A stretch of DNA of 64,000 nt from Chitinophaga sp. S165. Lineage in GTDB: Bacteria > Bacteroidota > Bacteroidia > Chitinophagales > Chitinophagaceae. The stretch spans positions 124,001 to 188,000 of the forward strand of contig NZ_QGTG01000008.1 in the NCBI RefSeq assembly GCF_003182155.1, in the 5' to 3' direction. Below the pieces are notes generated by a model. The model had not been told where the DNA came from. It worked only from the letters and a program-made list of their open reading frames with translations, and did no database searches. The position numbers were made by a program, and so were the translations under genes. This document shows, piece by piece, positions 1 to 8,888 of the stretch. Numbering within the stretch: position 1 is the first letter of the stretch; every line of letters begins with the position of its first letter.

Positions 1-1320
1 CTGTTGCTGCGCTGTAGCAAAGAACTGCGCTGCATAGAAACTGCCAAGAGAATAGGTTGGGAAATAACCAAAGCTGCCGTGCGACCAGTGGATGTCCTGT
101 AAAACGCCCTGCGTATCATTCGGAACATCTACATGCAGAAATTCCTTATAGTAGGAATTCCATATCTCGCGAAGGTCCTTAGTCTGATAAGTCCCATCCA
201 GTAATCCTTTCTCAATTTCGTAACGTACCATCACGTGAAAATGATAGGTCAGTTCATCTGCCTCCGTACGGATCAGGGACGGCTGTACCAGGTTGATGGC
301 TTTGTAGAAGTCCTGCAGACTGACAGTACCCAGGTTGTCAGGGAAGAGCTGCTGTAACTGCGGATAATGATGTTCCCAGAAAACGAGACTGCGCCCTACA
401 TTATTCTCCCATAGCCGGGACTGCGATTCATGAATGCCCAGACTGGCAGCCTCTCCGGAGGGTAGTCCATAAGCCGCTGTATCAAGTCCCTGCTCATACA
501 AAGCATGTCCGCCTTCGTGGATACAGCTCCAGGTCATATTGCCGAAATCTTTCTCGTCAATCCGGGTGGTCACCCTTACGTCCTGTGGATTGAAACTGGT
601 GGTGAACGGATGTTCTGATACATCTTGCCTGCCCGCGCCCATATCGTAGCCCATAGCCTTTAACAGCTGTATACCAAACTCCCACTGACGGTTCCGGTCA
701 TAATGCAGGTGCAGGAAATCCTTTTTCACTTGCGGCCGTTGCTCAATGCTGCGCAGCAAAGGGGTAAGTGCTGTTTTAACATCAGCAAACACCTTGTCCA
801 GCATGGTGGTTGTGGCTCCCTTTTCATACTCATTCAGCAGGGCATTGTAGGGGTGTCCCTCATATCCCAGGATGTCGGCTTCTTTTCTTTTCAATTCTAC
901 CATCCTGTTCAGCACAGGCTGAAAAACAGCATAGCTGCCTTCCTTGCGGGCATTGATCCAGGCGTGATAACATTCATTGGTAGTTTGCGACAGTTCCGCG
1001 ACAAAGCTGGCCGGGTATTTTTTGTTCTTCTGGTAATCCTCCAGGGACAGCGTAATGTTCTTTGCTGCTACAGGTTCCAGGTTTTGTTTCTCTTTGTTGA
1101 GCGTTTCCAGCAGTTCTCCCAGCTGGTTTGCCGTGAACAGTTCATGGGAAAGGGAACTGAGGGTCGTGATCTGCTGTCCGCGGAACGCCGCTCCTTTCTC
1201 CGGCAGATAGGTTTCCTGGTCCCAGCTAAGTACGGCAATCGCATTCCGGATGTCTGCGATCTGCTGCATCTTCCCTTTATAGGTTTCGTATTGTGTTGCT
1301 GTAGATAAGGTCTGTGCCAT
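1..1320 (-). CDS. M32 family metallocarboxypeptidase (3' end outside window)
   Basis: The minus strand reads open from an ATG at 1320 to the left edge, so about 440 residues are visible and the C-terminus is missing. A zinc-binding HEGGH motif (HExxH) lies at residues 268-272, followed by an HESQSRLWEN stretch that matches the conserved downstream part of M32 (Taq carboxypeptidase 1) enzymes. The family removes C-terminal residues from peptides in the cytoplasm, is usually about 500 residues long, and needs no signal peptide; none is seen. It is divergent from the NIF3 gene with 42 bp between starts. The family call is firm; the substrate is not known. Confidence 0.9.
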   Translation of the reverse strand, partial: MAQTLSTATQYETYKGKMQQIADIRNAIAVLSWDQETYLPEKGAAFRGQQITTLSSLSHELFTANQLGELLETLNKEKQNLEPVAAKNITLSLEDYQKNKKYPASFVAELSQTTNECYHAWINARKEGSYAVFQPVLNRMVELKRKEADILGYEGHPYNALLNEYEKGATTTMLDKVFADVKTALTPLLRSIEQRPQVKKDFLHLHYDRNRQWEFGIQLLKAMGYDMGAGRQDVSEHPFTTSFNPQDVRVTTRIDEKDFGNMTWSCIHEGGHALYEQGLDTAAYGLPSGEAASLGIHESQSRLWENNVGRSLVFWEHHYPQLQQLFPDNLGTVSLQDFYKAINLVQPSLIRTEADELTYHFHVMVRYEIEKGLLDGTYQTKDLREIWNSYYKEFLHVDVPNDTQGVLQDIHWSHGSFGYFPTYSLGSFYAAQFFATAQQQ

Positions 1321-1335
1321 GCTGTTGATTTTGTG

Positions 1336-1343
1336 CAAAAGTA
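1336..1343 (-). promoter_or_regulatory. Promoter -7 element of the M32 gene
   Basis: On the minus strand this reads TACTTTTG, an exact match to the Bacteroidota -7 consensus TAnnTTTG. It sits about 15 nt before the ATG at 1320, so the predicted 5' leader is under 10 nt. Confidence 0.55.
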
Positions 1344-1362
1344 GGGGTAAATTACCGCCAAT

Positions 1363-2457
1363 ATGAAGATAAGGGATATTACCAATGCCATAGCGGCATT
1401 TGCACCATTACAATACCAGGAAAGTTACGACAATGCAGGGCTGCTGTTTGGCAGTGCGGATTGGGAGGTAACCGGTGTATTACTGACGCTGGACGCTACC
1501 GAAGCTGTGATAGACGAGGCTATTGCCAGAAAATGTAATCTGGTGGTGGCTCATCATCCCATTGTTTTCGGCGGACTGAAAAAGATCAATGGCAGTAACT
1601 ATGTGGAAAGGGTGGCTATAAAAGCCATCAAGAACGATATTGCCGTTTATGCCGCCCATACAAACCTGGACAATGTACGGAACGGCGTGTGTGAAATGAT
1701 GGCCCGCCGCCTGGCATTGAAGGATTGTACCGTTCTGTCGCCCAAAAAGGAGTTGCTGCGTAAGCTCTATACATTTGTGCCACAGGCAGATGCAGAGAAG
1801 GTGCGGACTGCCCTCTTTGCAGCCGGCGCCGGACATATTGGCGCATATAGCGAGTGCAGTTACAACGTGGAGGGAACGGGTACCTTTAAAGGGGAAGAAG
1901 GCACGAATCCCCACGTGGGTAAGGCCGGAGAGCAGCACACGGAGGCCGAAACAAAGGTGGAGGTGATATTTCCCGTATATTTGGAACAATATGTGATCAG
2001 AGCATTGCTGGACAGCCATCCATATGAAGAGGTGGCATATGATATTGTGAAACTGGAGAATGCATATGCGCAGGTGGGTTCCGGACTGGTAGGGTACCTG
2101 AAAGAGCCGATGGATGAGGACACCTTTCTGCGTTGGGTAAAACAGCAATTCGACACGGGATGCGTGAGATATACACCACTCAGGGGGAAACCTGTAAAGA
2201 AAGTGGCCCTCTGTGGAGGAGCCGGTAGTTTTCTCCTGAAAAAGGCCATATCAGCAGGGGCCGATGCGTATATATCAGCCGACTTTAAATATCATGAATT
2301 TTTTGATGCTGAAAATCAAATAGTTATAGCGGATGTAGGGCATTTCGAGAGTGAGCAGTTTACGGTTGAATTATTTTATCATATATTGACTGAAAAATTC
2401 CCTAATTTTGCGCCTCTTAAATCTACAATTCGTACAAATCCGGTAAATTACTTATAA
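1363..2457 (+). CDS. NIF3/DUF34 family metal-binding protein with inserted PII-like domain
   Basis: This 364-residue protein has the NIF3 metal-site signature VVAHHPIVF, with the paired histidines at residues 64-65. The C-terminal half carries the second conserved block (ALCGGAGS, then ADFKYHEFFDAE and IADVGHFESEQ). The length of about 365 rather than 250 fits the YqfO-type members, which carry a PII/CutA-like insertion in the middle (here about residues 130-240). The family is nearly universal and often labelled as GTP cyclohydrolase I type 2, a role that is poorly supported. Its stop codon is only 8 bp from the next gene, the zinc-ribbon coiled coil, an arrangement consistent with co-transcription. 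The molecular function remains open. Confidence 0.9.
   Translation: MKIRDITNAIAAFAPLQYQESYDNAGLLFGSADWEVTGVLLTLDATEAVIDEAIARKCNLVVAHHPIVFGGLKKINGSNYVERVAIKAIKNDIAVYAAHTNLDNVRNGVCEMMARRLALKDCTVLSPKKELLRKLYTFVPQADAEKVRTALFAAGAGHIGAYSECSYNVEGTGTFKGEEGTNPHVGKAGEQHTEAETKVEVIFPVYLEQYVIRALLDSHPYEEVAYDIVKLENAYAQVGSGLVGYLKEPMDEDTFLRWVKQQFDTGCVRYTPLRGKPVKKVALCGGAGSFLLKKAISAGADAYISADFKYHEFFDAENQIVIADVGHFESEQFTVELFYHILTEKFPNFAPLKSTIRTNPVNYL
2403..2410 (+). promoter_or_regulatory. Internal promoter element before the zinc-ribbon gene
   Basis: TAATTTTG matches TAnnTTTG exactly and lies inside the 3' end of the NIF3 gene, 56 bp before the next ATG. It could give the zinc-ribbon gene its own transcript in addition to read-through. 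Confidence 0.45.
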
Positions 2458-2465
2458 AAACATAC

Positions 2466-3218
2466 ATGGCTACTGTAAAAGAATACTCCGTAGAAGAAAA
2501 ATTGGCGTCTGTACTTAGGCTACAGAAGATGGACTCCAGACTGGATGAAATCCAGGTGTTGAAGGGAGAGTTGCCAATGGAAGTAAAGGATCTGGAAGAT
2601 GAGATCGAAGGGCTGAACACCCGTCTCTCTCATGTAGAGGATGAGATCCGTGGCATCCAGGACTTTATTGCCAACAAGAAATCGGCAATTAAAGAGTCAG
2701 AGGCCCTGATGAAGAAATACGAGAAGCAGCAGGATAACGTTAAGAATAATCGTGAGTTTGAAGCTATCACCAAAGAGATCGAAATGCAGTCGCTCGAGAT
2801 CAAACTGGCCGAAAAGCATATCAAAGACGCTAACGAAGAGGTAAAGGATAAGAGCCGTAACCTGGAAAGCGCTAAGAAGGCTATCGCTGATAAGGAGTCT
2901 AACCTGAAGCACAAGAAAGGTGAACTGGAAAAGATCATCGGTGAAACTGAGAAAGAAGAGAGAGGTTTCCGCAAACAGAGCGATGAAGCGCGTACTAAGG
3001 TAGAAGCCCGTTTGCTGGCTGCTTACGAAAAGATCCGTAGCAACTATCGTAACGGTCTGGCAGTAGTAACCATTTCCCGCGATTCCTGCGGTGGTTGCTT
3101 CAATGCTATTCCTCCTCAACGTCAGGCTGAGATCCGCCAGCGTAAGAAGATCATCGTTTGCGAACACTGTGGCCGTATCCTGGTTGATAATGACCTGGAA
3201 GCGACAGTAACTATCTAA
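2466..3218 (+). CDS. Coiled-coil protein with C-terminal C4 zinc ribbon
   Basis: The 250-residue product is charged and heptad-rich from about residue 10 to 195, which predicts a long antiparallel coiled coil. It ends in a zinc ribbon with CxxC pairs at C208/C211 and C232/C235. This is the architecture of the widespread C4-type zinc-ribbon family found next to NIF3 genes, sometimes called CT398-like. Family members have been suggested to bind nucleic acid or assist transport machinery, but no specific function can be read from the sequence. It follows NIF3 by 8 bp and ends at a clear terminator. Confidence 0.88.
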   Translation: MATVKEYSVEEKLASVLRLQKMDSRLDEIQVLKGELPMEVKDLEDEIEGLNTRLSHVEDEIRGIQDFIANKKSAIKESEALMKKYEKQQDNVKNNREFEAITKEIEMQSLEIKLAEKHIKDANEEVKDKSRNLESAKKAIADKESNLKHKKGELEKIIGETEKEERGFRKQSDEARTKVEARLLAAYEKIRSNYRNGLAVVTISRDSCGGCFNAIPPQRQAEIRQRKKIIVCEHCGRILVDNDLEATVTI

Positions 3219-3250
3219 TAGTAAGCAATAACTTATTTAAATAGTGTAGG

Positions 3251-3278
3251 AAGTCCCGGCTTTAAGGCCGGGACTTTT
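3251..3278 (+). terminator. Rho-independent terminator after the zinc-ribbon gene
   Basis: A 10-bp perfect stem (AAGTCCCGGC with GCCGGGACTT) and a 6-nt loop, followed by TTTT. It lies 32 bp after the stop codon. Confidence 0.8.
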
Positions 3279-3350
3279 ACATTCAGGCTGGAAGGGCAGT
3301 GAAAAATTTGGTTTGGAATTTGGTAGATAGGCCCGGAGTTAATAATCAGA

Positions 3351-3358
3351 TATATTTG
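3351..3358 (+). promoter_or_regulatory. Promoter -7 element abutting the TPR gene start
   Basis: TATATTTG matches TAnnTTTG exactly and ends 5 nt before the ATG at 3364. Transcription would start at or next to the start codon, so the mRNA is predicted to be leaderless or nearly so. Confidence 0.55.
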
Positions 3359-3363
3359 TGTCC

Positions 3364-4851
3364 ATGCGCATATCATTCCTGCTGGGGTTATTCTTAAGTA
3401 TTACAATTTCGTTAACAGGGCGGCAAAAAGTTTACGACTTTAATATCCGTTGCCAGCAGGCATATGATGCTATCATGCAATTGCGTCTCGATGCCGGCGC
3501 CGCGTTGCTCGAAGAAGAGAAAAAGGCGCACCCGGATAATCTCATTCCATATTTCCTGGAAAACTATGCTGACTTTTTTACCCTCTTCTTCAATGAAGAT
3601 CCTGCGCTGTATGCGCAGAAAAAAGCACTCAGGGCTGATCGCCTTGCACGTATGGAAGAAGGTCCCACCAATTCGCCTTATTACCTCTATACCCAGGCTG
3701 CTATCCGTTTCCAATGGGGAATGATCCGTGTAAAGTTCAGCGAAAAATGGGATGCTGTATGGGATATTCGCAAAGCTTATCTGCTACTGAAGGATAATCA
3801 GAAAAAGTTCCCGCAGTTCCTTCCTAATAACATGCTGGCCGGCTCCATGCAGACCGTTTTCGGTACTATTCCCGAAGGATACCGCTGGATCTCCAATACG
3901 CTTGGTATGAAAGGAAGCATCCGGGAAGGTATGCAGCTGGTACAACAGGTGATTGACAGTAATACGGAAGTGGCGAAGTTATTCAGGGAAGAAGCCTGCT
4001 ACTATTATTGCTATCTTAAATTATTCATCGAAAATAAACCGGAAGACGTCTGGGGATTTATCCAGAAGTATAAGCTGGATACAAAAAATAACTACCTTTT
4101 CGCTCTGATGGTGGCCAACATTGCCATGAACAATCAGAAAGCCACGCTGGGTATTAAAATACTGACAGAGCGGAATGACAGTGTGCAGTATGAAGAGATC
4201 CCATATGTATATTATGTACTGGGACAACTGAAACTGTGCCGTGGAGATGAAGATGCCAATGTTTACCTGCTGAAGTTCGTAGACCGCTTCAAAGGGAAGT
4301 TCTATCTTAAGGAAGGGTTGCAACGTCTTAGCTGGTACTATTACCTGCACAATAATATGGATGCTGCCAACAAGTATCGTAATATGATCCTGACCAGGGG
4401 GAACACGGAAACCGATGCAGACAAGCAGGCATTAAAAGATGCGAAGAGCGGCAGGTGGCCGCACCCGTTATTGCTGAAAGCTCGTTTGTTGAGTGATGGT
4501 GGTTTTTTCCCGGATGCATTGAAATTACTGCAAACAAAGAAAGCAGCCGACTTTGCGTCTATGGAAGAAAAGCTGGAGTATGCGTATCGCCTGGGCCGTA
4601 TCTACGATGAAATGGGAATGGACGATAGTGCTATTACGATGTACGAGGTAACGGTAAGGACAGGGGCTAACCGGCAGGAATATTTTGCGGCCAGGGCTTC
4701 TTTACAGATGGGATATATTTATGAGAAAAGGAATGATAAAGCCAAAGCCCAGAAGTGTTACCAGGCGTGCCTGGACATGAAAGGACATGACTATAAGAAT
4801 TCACTCGATCAGCGGGCAAAGGCAGGCATACAACGTTTAAACGGCAGTTGA
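3364..4851 (+). CDS. Exported tetratricopeptide-repeat protein
   Basis: About 495 residues. The N-terminus is a Sec-type signal (MRISFLLGLFLSITISLTG). The rest is almost wholly helical with TPR-like repeats, clearest at the C-terminus (LGRIYDEMGMDDSAITMYE; LQMGYIYEKRNDKAKAQKCY). I prefer the ATG at 3364 to the in-frame GTG at 3358, because the GTG overlaps the promoter element. Homologous large TPR proteins are common in Bacteroidota envelopes as scaffolds, but no catalytic motif is visible and the role is unknown. It stands alone between the zinc-ribbon terminator and recN. Confidence 0.8.
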   Translation: MRISFLLGLFLSITISLTGRQKVYDFNIRCQQAYDAIMQLRLDAGAALLEEEKKAHPDNLIPYFLENYADFFTLFFNEDPALYAQKKALRADRLARMEEGPTNSPYYLYTQAAIRFQWGMIRVKFSEKWDAVWDIRKAYLLLKDNQKKFPQFLPNNMLAGSMQTVFGTIPEGYRWISNTLGMKGSIREGMQLVQQVIDSNTEVAKLFREEACYYYCYLKLFIENKPEDVWGFIQKYKLDTKNNYLFALMVANIAMNNQKATLGIKILTERNDSVQYEEIPYVYYVLGQLKLCRGDEDANVYLLKFVDRFKGKFYLKEGLQRLSWYYYLHNNMDAANKYRNMILTRGNTETDADKQALKDAKSGRWPHPLLLKARLLSDGGFFPDALKLLQTKKAADFASMEEKLEYAYRLGRIYDEMGMDDSAITMYEVTVRTGANRQEYFAARASLQMGYIYEKRNDKAKAQKCYQACLDMKGHDYKNSLDQRAKAGIQRLNGS

Positions 4852-4939
4852 GCCTGTCGCTACGCAGATACAGTTCGTAACAGGCGCATTAATTTGCGGA
4901 ATAATCCAATGTGATATATTCGTATTTCCAATACTCCTT

Positions 4940-6589
4940 ATGCTACAGAAACTAACTATCAAGAATTACGCTATCATTGATCACCTGGAGGTGGATTTCT
5001 CCGGCAACCTGAATGTAATTACAGGGGAAACAGGTGCTGGTAAGTCAATCGTGCTGGGTGCATTGTCATTAATATTGGGAGAGCGTGCAGACCCGGGAAT
5101 GTTGCTTGACAAAGAGGCAAAGTGTGTAATAGAGGGCGCGTTCAAAGTTAAAAAATCACAGGTGGCAGCCTTCTTTCAACAGTACGAACTGGATATGGAA
5201 GATCAGCTGATCATCCGCCGGGAGATCAGTGCTGCCGGAAAGTCACGCGCATTCGTCAATGATACTCCTGTCAACCTGAACCAGCTCACAGAGCTGAGTC
5301 AATACCTGGTAGACCTCCATCAGCAGTTCGATACGCATGAACTGGAAAAATCTGACTTCCAGCGTGAAGTGCTGGATGCATTGGTGAACCAGCCTGCCGT
5401 GCTGCAGCAATATCAGCAGCAGTTCCAGCGCTACTCGCAGGTGCAGCGTCAGCTGAAACAGCTGAAAGATCAGCGGGACAGTGCCAATAAGGAACTTGAT
5501 TACAACAAATTCCTGCTGGATGAATTGGCAGACGCGGCCTTCACGCCAAATGAGATCGAAGAACTGGACGCTGAACTGAAAGTATTGAGTCATGCGGAAG
5601 AGATCCGCAACACGCTGAGCCGTGTATATTTCCAGCTGAACGAAGATGAACACCCCATCCTTCAGCAACTGAAACAGATACAGTCTTCCGTACAGGCGCT
5701 GGCCGCTTTTCATAAAGATGCGCCGGCGGTAGCTGAAAGACTGCAATCAGCCTATGTAGAGCTGCAGGATATCTCTTCAGAAATAGGCCATATGAATGAT
5801 CAGGTACAGTTTGACGGCGCCCGTATAGAACTGGTGAACGAGCGGCTGTCAATGGGCTATAAACTGCTGAAAAAGCATGGTGTGCAAACAACCGCCGAAC
5901 TGCTGCAGATCCAGGAACGACTGACCAGCAGCGTTGAAGGTGCACTGAACATGGATGAAAAGCTGGCAGACCTGGAAAGCGAACTGGAGGCATTAAGAGT
6001 AGTATTGCAGCAACAGGCGGACACGATCACGGATGCACGTGTGAAAGCCGCAGCGCCATTCGAGGAGAAAGTGAATGCATTGCTGGCCCAGGTGGGAATG
6101 CCAAATGCCCGCCTGAAAGCGTCTATCGCACAGGGAGGGCTGAACCCATATGGACAGGATACCGTAGAATTGCTCTTTGACGCGAATAAGAGCGGTCAGT
6201 TTGCCCCCATCAGGAAAGTAGCATCCGGTGGTGAACTAAGCAGGCTGATGTTGTGTATTAAGTCGCTGGTAGCACAGTCTGTAGCCCTGCCAACGCTGAT
6301 ATTCGATGAAATTGATACCGGTATCTCCGGAGAAGCAGCCCGCCAGGTAAGCTTTATTATGGAAGATATGGCACGTGGTCATCAGATCATCTGCATCACC
6401 CACCAGCCGCAGATCGCAGGCAAGGCAGACGCTCATTACTTCGTATTTAAAGATGCCCGCGACGGTAAAATAACTACCAATGTCAGGCTGTTGACAAGAG
6501 AAGAACGCATCAATAAAATAGCCCAGATGCTGAGCGGTGAAAAGCCCACTGCGGCAGCGTTGGAGAACGCAAGAGAGCTGGTGAAATAG
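4940..6589 (+). CDS. recN: DNA repair protein RecN
   Basis: The 549-residue SMC-like ATPase has Walker A GETGAGKS at residues 29-36. A long coiled coil follows (about 150-370), then the ABC signature VASGGELSRLML and Walker B LIFDEIDTGISG, with the conserved ITHQPQIAGKAD switch region. RecN is a cytoplasmic SMC-family protein acting early in recombinational repair of double-strand breaks. Length and motif order are normal. No copy of the CTAA-N5-TTAG dyad found at the S24/dinB promoters is seen upstream, so it is not obviously in that circuit. Confidence 0.96.
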   Translation: MLQKLTIKNYAIIDHLEVDFSGNLNVITGETGAGKSIVLGALSLILGERADPGMLLDKEAKCVIEGAFKVKKSQVAAFFQQYELDMEDQLIIRREISAAGKSRAFVNDTPVNLNQLTELSQYLVDLHQQFDTHELEKSDFQREVLDALVNQPAVLQQYQQQFQRYSQVQRQLKQLKDQRDSANKELDYNKFLLDELADAAFTPNEIEELDAELKVLSHAEEIRNTLSRVYFQLNEDEHPILQQLKQIQSSVQALAAFHKDAPAVAERLQSAYVELQDISSEIGHMNDQVQFDGARIELVNERLSMGYKLLKKHGVQTTAELLQIQERLTSSVEGALNMDEKLADLESELEALRVVLQQQADTITDARVKAAAPFEEKVNALLAQVGMPNARLKASIAQGGLNPYGQDTVELLFDANKSGQFAPIRKVASGGELSRLMLCIKSLVAQSVALPTLIFDEIDTGISGEAARQVSFIMEDMARGHQIICITHQPQIAGKADAHYFVFKDARDGKITTNVRLLTREERINKIAQMLSGEKPTAAALENARELVK

Positions 6590-6631
6590 CTAATCACCTG
6601 GTAGCTTTTCAATTAATCTTTTTTTTTCAAC
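6587..6631 (+). terminator. Weak terminator candidate after recN
   Basis: A short AGCTA/TAGCT stem around the stop codon is followed by TTTTC and then a run of nine T. The stem is only 5 bp, so this is tentative. Confidence 0.3.
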
Positions 6632-6640
6632 TATAACAGC

Positions 6641-6648
6641 TATTTTTG
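6641..6648 (+). promoter_or_regulatory. Promoter -7 element of fabI
   Basis: TATTTTTG matches TAnnTTTG and lies 22 bp before the chosen ATG at 6671. Confidence 0.5.
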
Positions 6649-6670
6649 CCGAAATTAATTTTTGAACCCA

Positions 6671-7483
6671 ATGGCTCATAACTTATTAAAAGGAAAAAAA
6701 GGTATCATATTTGGTGCATTGGACGAGAAGTCTATGGCTTGGAGCACAGCATTGCGCTGTGTGGAAGAAGGCGCCGAAATTGTGCTGACCAATGCTCCGA
6801 TAGCATTACGCATGGGAGAGATCAACAAACTGGCTGAATTATGTAAGGCTCCTGTTATACCCGCTGATGTTACCAATATGGATGATCTGAAAACCCTTTT
6901 CACTAAATCCATGGAGCATTTTGGCGGCAAAATAGATTTCGTACTGCACTCTGTGGGTATGAGCATCAATATGCGTAAAGGCAGATCTTACACTGACCTG
7001 GATTATGATTTCTCTCACAAAACATTCGATATTTCAGCTATGTCCCTGCACCGTGTACTGCAGACTGCATATCAGCTGGATGCTTTGAATGAATGGGCTT
7101 CCGTAGTAGCATTGAGCTACATCGCTGCTCAGAGAGTATTCCCTGATTACAGCGAAATGGCGGATGCTAAATCCATGCTGGAATCAGTAGCGCGCAGCTT
7201 CGGTTACCACTATGGTTTCAAGAAGAAAGTACGTGTAAACACAATTTCACAGTCTCCTACCAAAACTACTGCAGGTGGTGGTGTGAAAGGCTTTGATGGT
7301 TTCATGAGCTATGCAGAGAAAATGAGCCCGTTGGGTAACGCCACTGCACAACAGTGTGCTGACTACTGCGTGGTAATGTTCTCTGACATGACCAGGATGG
7401 TAACTATGCAGAACCTGTTCCATGATGGTGGCTTCTCATTTACCGGCGTTTCCGCAGAGGTAATTGAGCAGATGGGAGAATAA
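6671..7483 (+). CDS. fabI: Enoyl-[acyl-carrier-protein] reductase (FabI)
   Basis: About 270 residues with a short-chain dehydrogenase fold. The FabI-type nucleotide-binding start (GKKGIIFGALDEKSMAW) is at the N-terminus, and the catalytic Tyr-x6-Lys is seen in PDYSEMADAK. It catalyses the last, NAD(P)H-dependent reduction in each fatty acid elongation cycle. The ATG at 6671 (MAHNLL) is chosen over an in-frame TTG at 6662. It is a single-gene unit with its own promoter and a strong terminator. The set of motifs is complete, so it should be active. Confidence 0.95.
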   Translation: MAHNLLKGKKGIIFGALDEKSMAWSTALRCVEEGAEIVLTNAPIALRMGEINKLAELCKAPVIPADVTNMDDLKTLFTKSMEHFGGKIDFVLHSVGMSINMRKGRSYTDLDYDFSHKTFDISAMSLHRVLQTAYQLDALNEWASVVALSYIAAQRVFPDYSEMADAKSMLESVARSFGYHYGFKKKVRVNTISQSPTKTTAGGGVKGFDGFMSYAEKMSPLGNATAQQCADYCVVMFSDMTRMVTMQNLFHDGGFSFTGVSAEVIEQMGE

Positions 7484-7509
7484 GACGAATCAGTTATAAC
7501 AACATATAG

Positions 7510-7552
7510 AAACGCCGTGAGAAAGGAATATTCCTCTTTCACGGCGTTTCTT
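7510..7552 (+). terminator. Terminator of fabI
   Basis: AACGCCGTGA pairs with TCACGGCGTT as a 10-bp outer stem. An inner stem forms around the palindrome GGAATATTCC, and the hairpin ends in TTTCTT. Confidence 0.8.
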
Positions 7553-7710
7553 ATGTTTGCAGCCATATGGCCTCACGTTATTTATAATACGAAAATACAG
7601 GCCCTCCGTCTTTAGATGGGCCATCGGGAGACGATCATTTCAGGGCATACAATGTCAGCTCACTCCGCACTTTTTCACCTAGTCAGGTATAATACCTTTG
7701 ATCAGGATAT

Positions 7711-7747
7711 AAAAAAAAGCCGTTCCCCTTTAAGAAAAGGAACGGCT
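7711..7747 (-). terminator. Terminator of the DUF2795 gene
   Basis: AGCCGTTCC pairs with GGAACGGCT. On the minus strand the stem is followed by a run of eight T, which suits the gene ending at 7803. Confidence 0.75.
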
Positions 7748-7802
7748 AAACTTTTTAAGCATAGGCGAATTGCTGAGGCAACAATAATGGAAAATAATCC
7801 GT

Positions 7803-8024
7803 CTAATACTCATCTTCATTGAAGAAAAAGTCGTCTTGCGACGGGTAATCAGACCAAATATCTTCTATTCCCTCATAAATTTCCCCTTCGTCCTCCAGTT
7901 CCTGCAAGTTCTCAATCACTTCAATCGGTGCACCGGAGCGGATGGCGTAATCTATCAATTCGTCTTTCGTAGCTGGCCATGGAGCATCCTCCAGGTATGA
8001 AGCTAATTCTAAGGTCCAGTACAT
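7803..8024 (-). CDS. DUF2795 small acidic protein
   Basis: This 73-residue, strongly acidic protein starts with MYWTLELASYLEDAPWPATK and contains the typical DUF2795 pattern: LASYLEDAPWPATKDELIDYA, then a small residue run and VIENLQELEDEGEIYE. Members are common small cytoplasmic proteins of unknown function in Bacteroidota; the fold is probably a small helical bundle. It is divergent from the LolD-type gene, has its own promoter and terminator, and is probably monocistronic. Confidence 0.8.
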   Translation of the reverse strand: MYWTLELASYLEDAPWPATKDELIDYAIRSGAPIEVIENLQELEDEGEIYEGIEDIWSDYPSQDDFFFNEDEY

Positions 8025-8055
8025 GTTATCGAAATTTTTACTTTCTGAATTTCCG

Positions 8056-8063
8056 CAAAAGTA
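8056..8063 (-). promoter_or_regulatory. Promoter -7 element of the DUF2795 gene
   Basis: The minus strand reads TACTTTTG, an exact TAnnTTTG match 31 bp before the start codon. Confidence 0.5.
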
Positions 8064-8118
8064 TTATTTAATTTGAAATAAACAACTATTACTATTTTAA
8101 AGGTTAAATTACTTTTCT

Positions 8119-8787
8119 TTGAGTATGCTAACCGCACGCAATCTTACCAAAAATTATTCCAACTTACACGTCCTGAAGGGAGTGAGTGTTACCGTATCCA
8201 AAGGAGAGATCGTTACTATAGTAGGGTCCTCGGGCGCAGGCAAAAGTACTCTTTTGCATATACTCGGCACGCTGGATACCCCGAGTTCCGGGGAAATCTG
8301 GTTAAACGACATCAATCTGGGATTGCTGACAGGAAACACGCTGGCCGATTTCAGGAACAAACATATAGGCTTTATCTTCCAGTTCCACCATCTTTTGCCG
8401 GAATTCTCTGCATTAGAAAACGTATGTATTCCGGGGTTTATTGCCGGTACCCGTAAGTCGCAGGTGAGGGAACGAGCCGCATTCCTGCTCGAAACACTGG
8501 GTCTTGCCAACAGGATGGAGCACAAGCCGAACCAGTTATCAGGCGGTGAGCAGCAGCGTGTAGCGGTTGCCAGGGCCTTGATCAATCAGCCGGACATTAT
8601 CATGGCCGACGAGCCTACAGGTAACCTGGACTCTAAAAACGCCAGGGAACTGCACCAACTGTTTATTGAACTGCGGGATAAGTTCCAGCAGACTTTCGTC
8701 ATCGTAACCCACAACGAAGAGCTTGCCCCATTGAGCGACAGGCAGTTAGTGATGAAAGACGGGGGAATAGTAGGGGAGTTGGTATAA
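8119..8787 (+). CDS. LolD-type ABC transporter ATP-binding protein
   Basis: This 222-residue ATPase has Walker A GSSGAGKST, the signature LSGGEQQRVA, Walker B with IIMADEPTGNLD and the H-loop VTHN. The size and the EPTGNLDS motif place it in the MacB/LolD/FtsE branch, whose members power lipoprotein release or MacB-type export by working with FtsX-like permeases. No permease gene is next to it, so the partner must be elsewhere. LolD is the most likely assignment, but the branch members cannot be separated by motif alone. Confidence 0.8.
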   Translation: MSMLTARNLTKNYSNLHVLKGVSVTVSKGEIVTIVGSSGAGKSTLLHILGTLDTPSSGEIWLNDINLGLLTGNTLADFRNKHIGFIFQFHHLLPEFSALENVCIPGFIAGTRKSQVRERAAFLLETLGLANRMEHKPNQLSGGEQQRVAVARALINQPDIIMADEPTGNLDSKNARELHQLFIELRDKFQQTFVIVTHNEELAPLSDRQLVMKDGGIVGELV

Positions 8788-8789
8788 CC

Positions 8790-8879
8790 TTCAAGTCCAA
8801 CTTAAAGGCATATATAAGGCATATATAAGGCATATATAAGGCATATTAAAGGCATATCAGGGACTTTTCAAGTCCAACT
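8790..8879. repeat. 11-bp tandem array framed by 13-bp direct repeats
   Basis: TTCAAGTCCAACT occurs at 8790-8802 and again at 8867-8879. Between them, five units of 11 bp run from 8807 to 8861: three identical GGCATATATAA copies, then GGCATATTAAA and GGCATATCAGG. The last flank also forms a small hairpin (GGACTT-TTC-AAGTCC, 8861-8875). Confidence 0.85.
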
Positions 8880-8888
8880 CAACGTCAT

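Larger units (their letters stand above)
7484..7802. other. Convergent intergenic region with two terminators
   Basis: Between fabI (+) and the DUF2795 gene (-). It holds the fabI terminator at 7510-7552 and the oppositely directed one at 7711-7747. The roughly 150 bp between them has a small palindrome (GGTATAATACC near 7686) but no convincing gene or promoter. Confidence 0.6.

Noticed and set aside
1480..2148. A 222-codon open frame on the minus strand inside the NIF3 gene
   Set aside because: It is the antisense shadow of a well-supported gene; its product has no family features, and several similar antisense frames occur over other real genes.
4940..6589. recN as part of the S24 repressor regulon
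   Set aside because: No CTAA-N5-TTAG dyad is seen in the region upstream of recN.
8807..8861. Short repeats that could suggest a CRISPR array
   Set aside because: Units are 11 bp in direct tandem with no spacers, and no cas genes are nearby.
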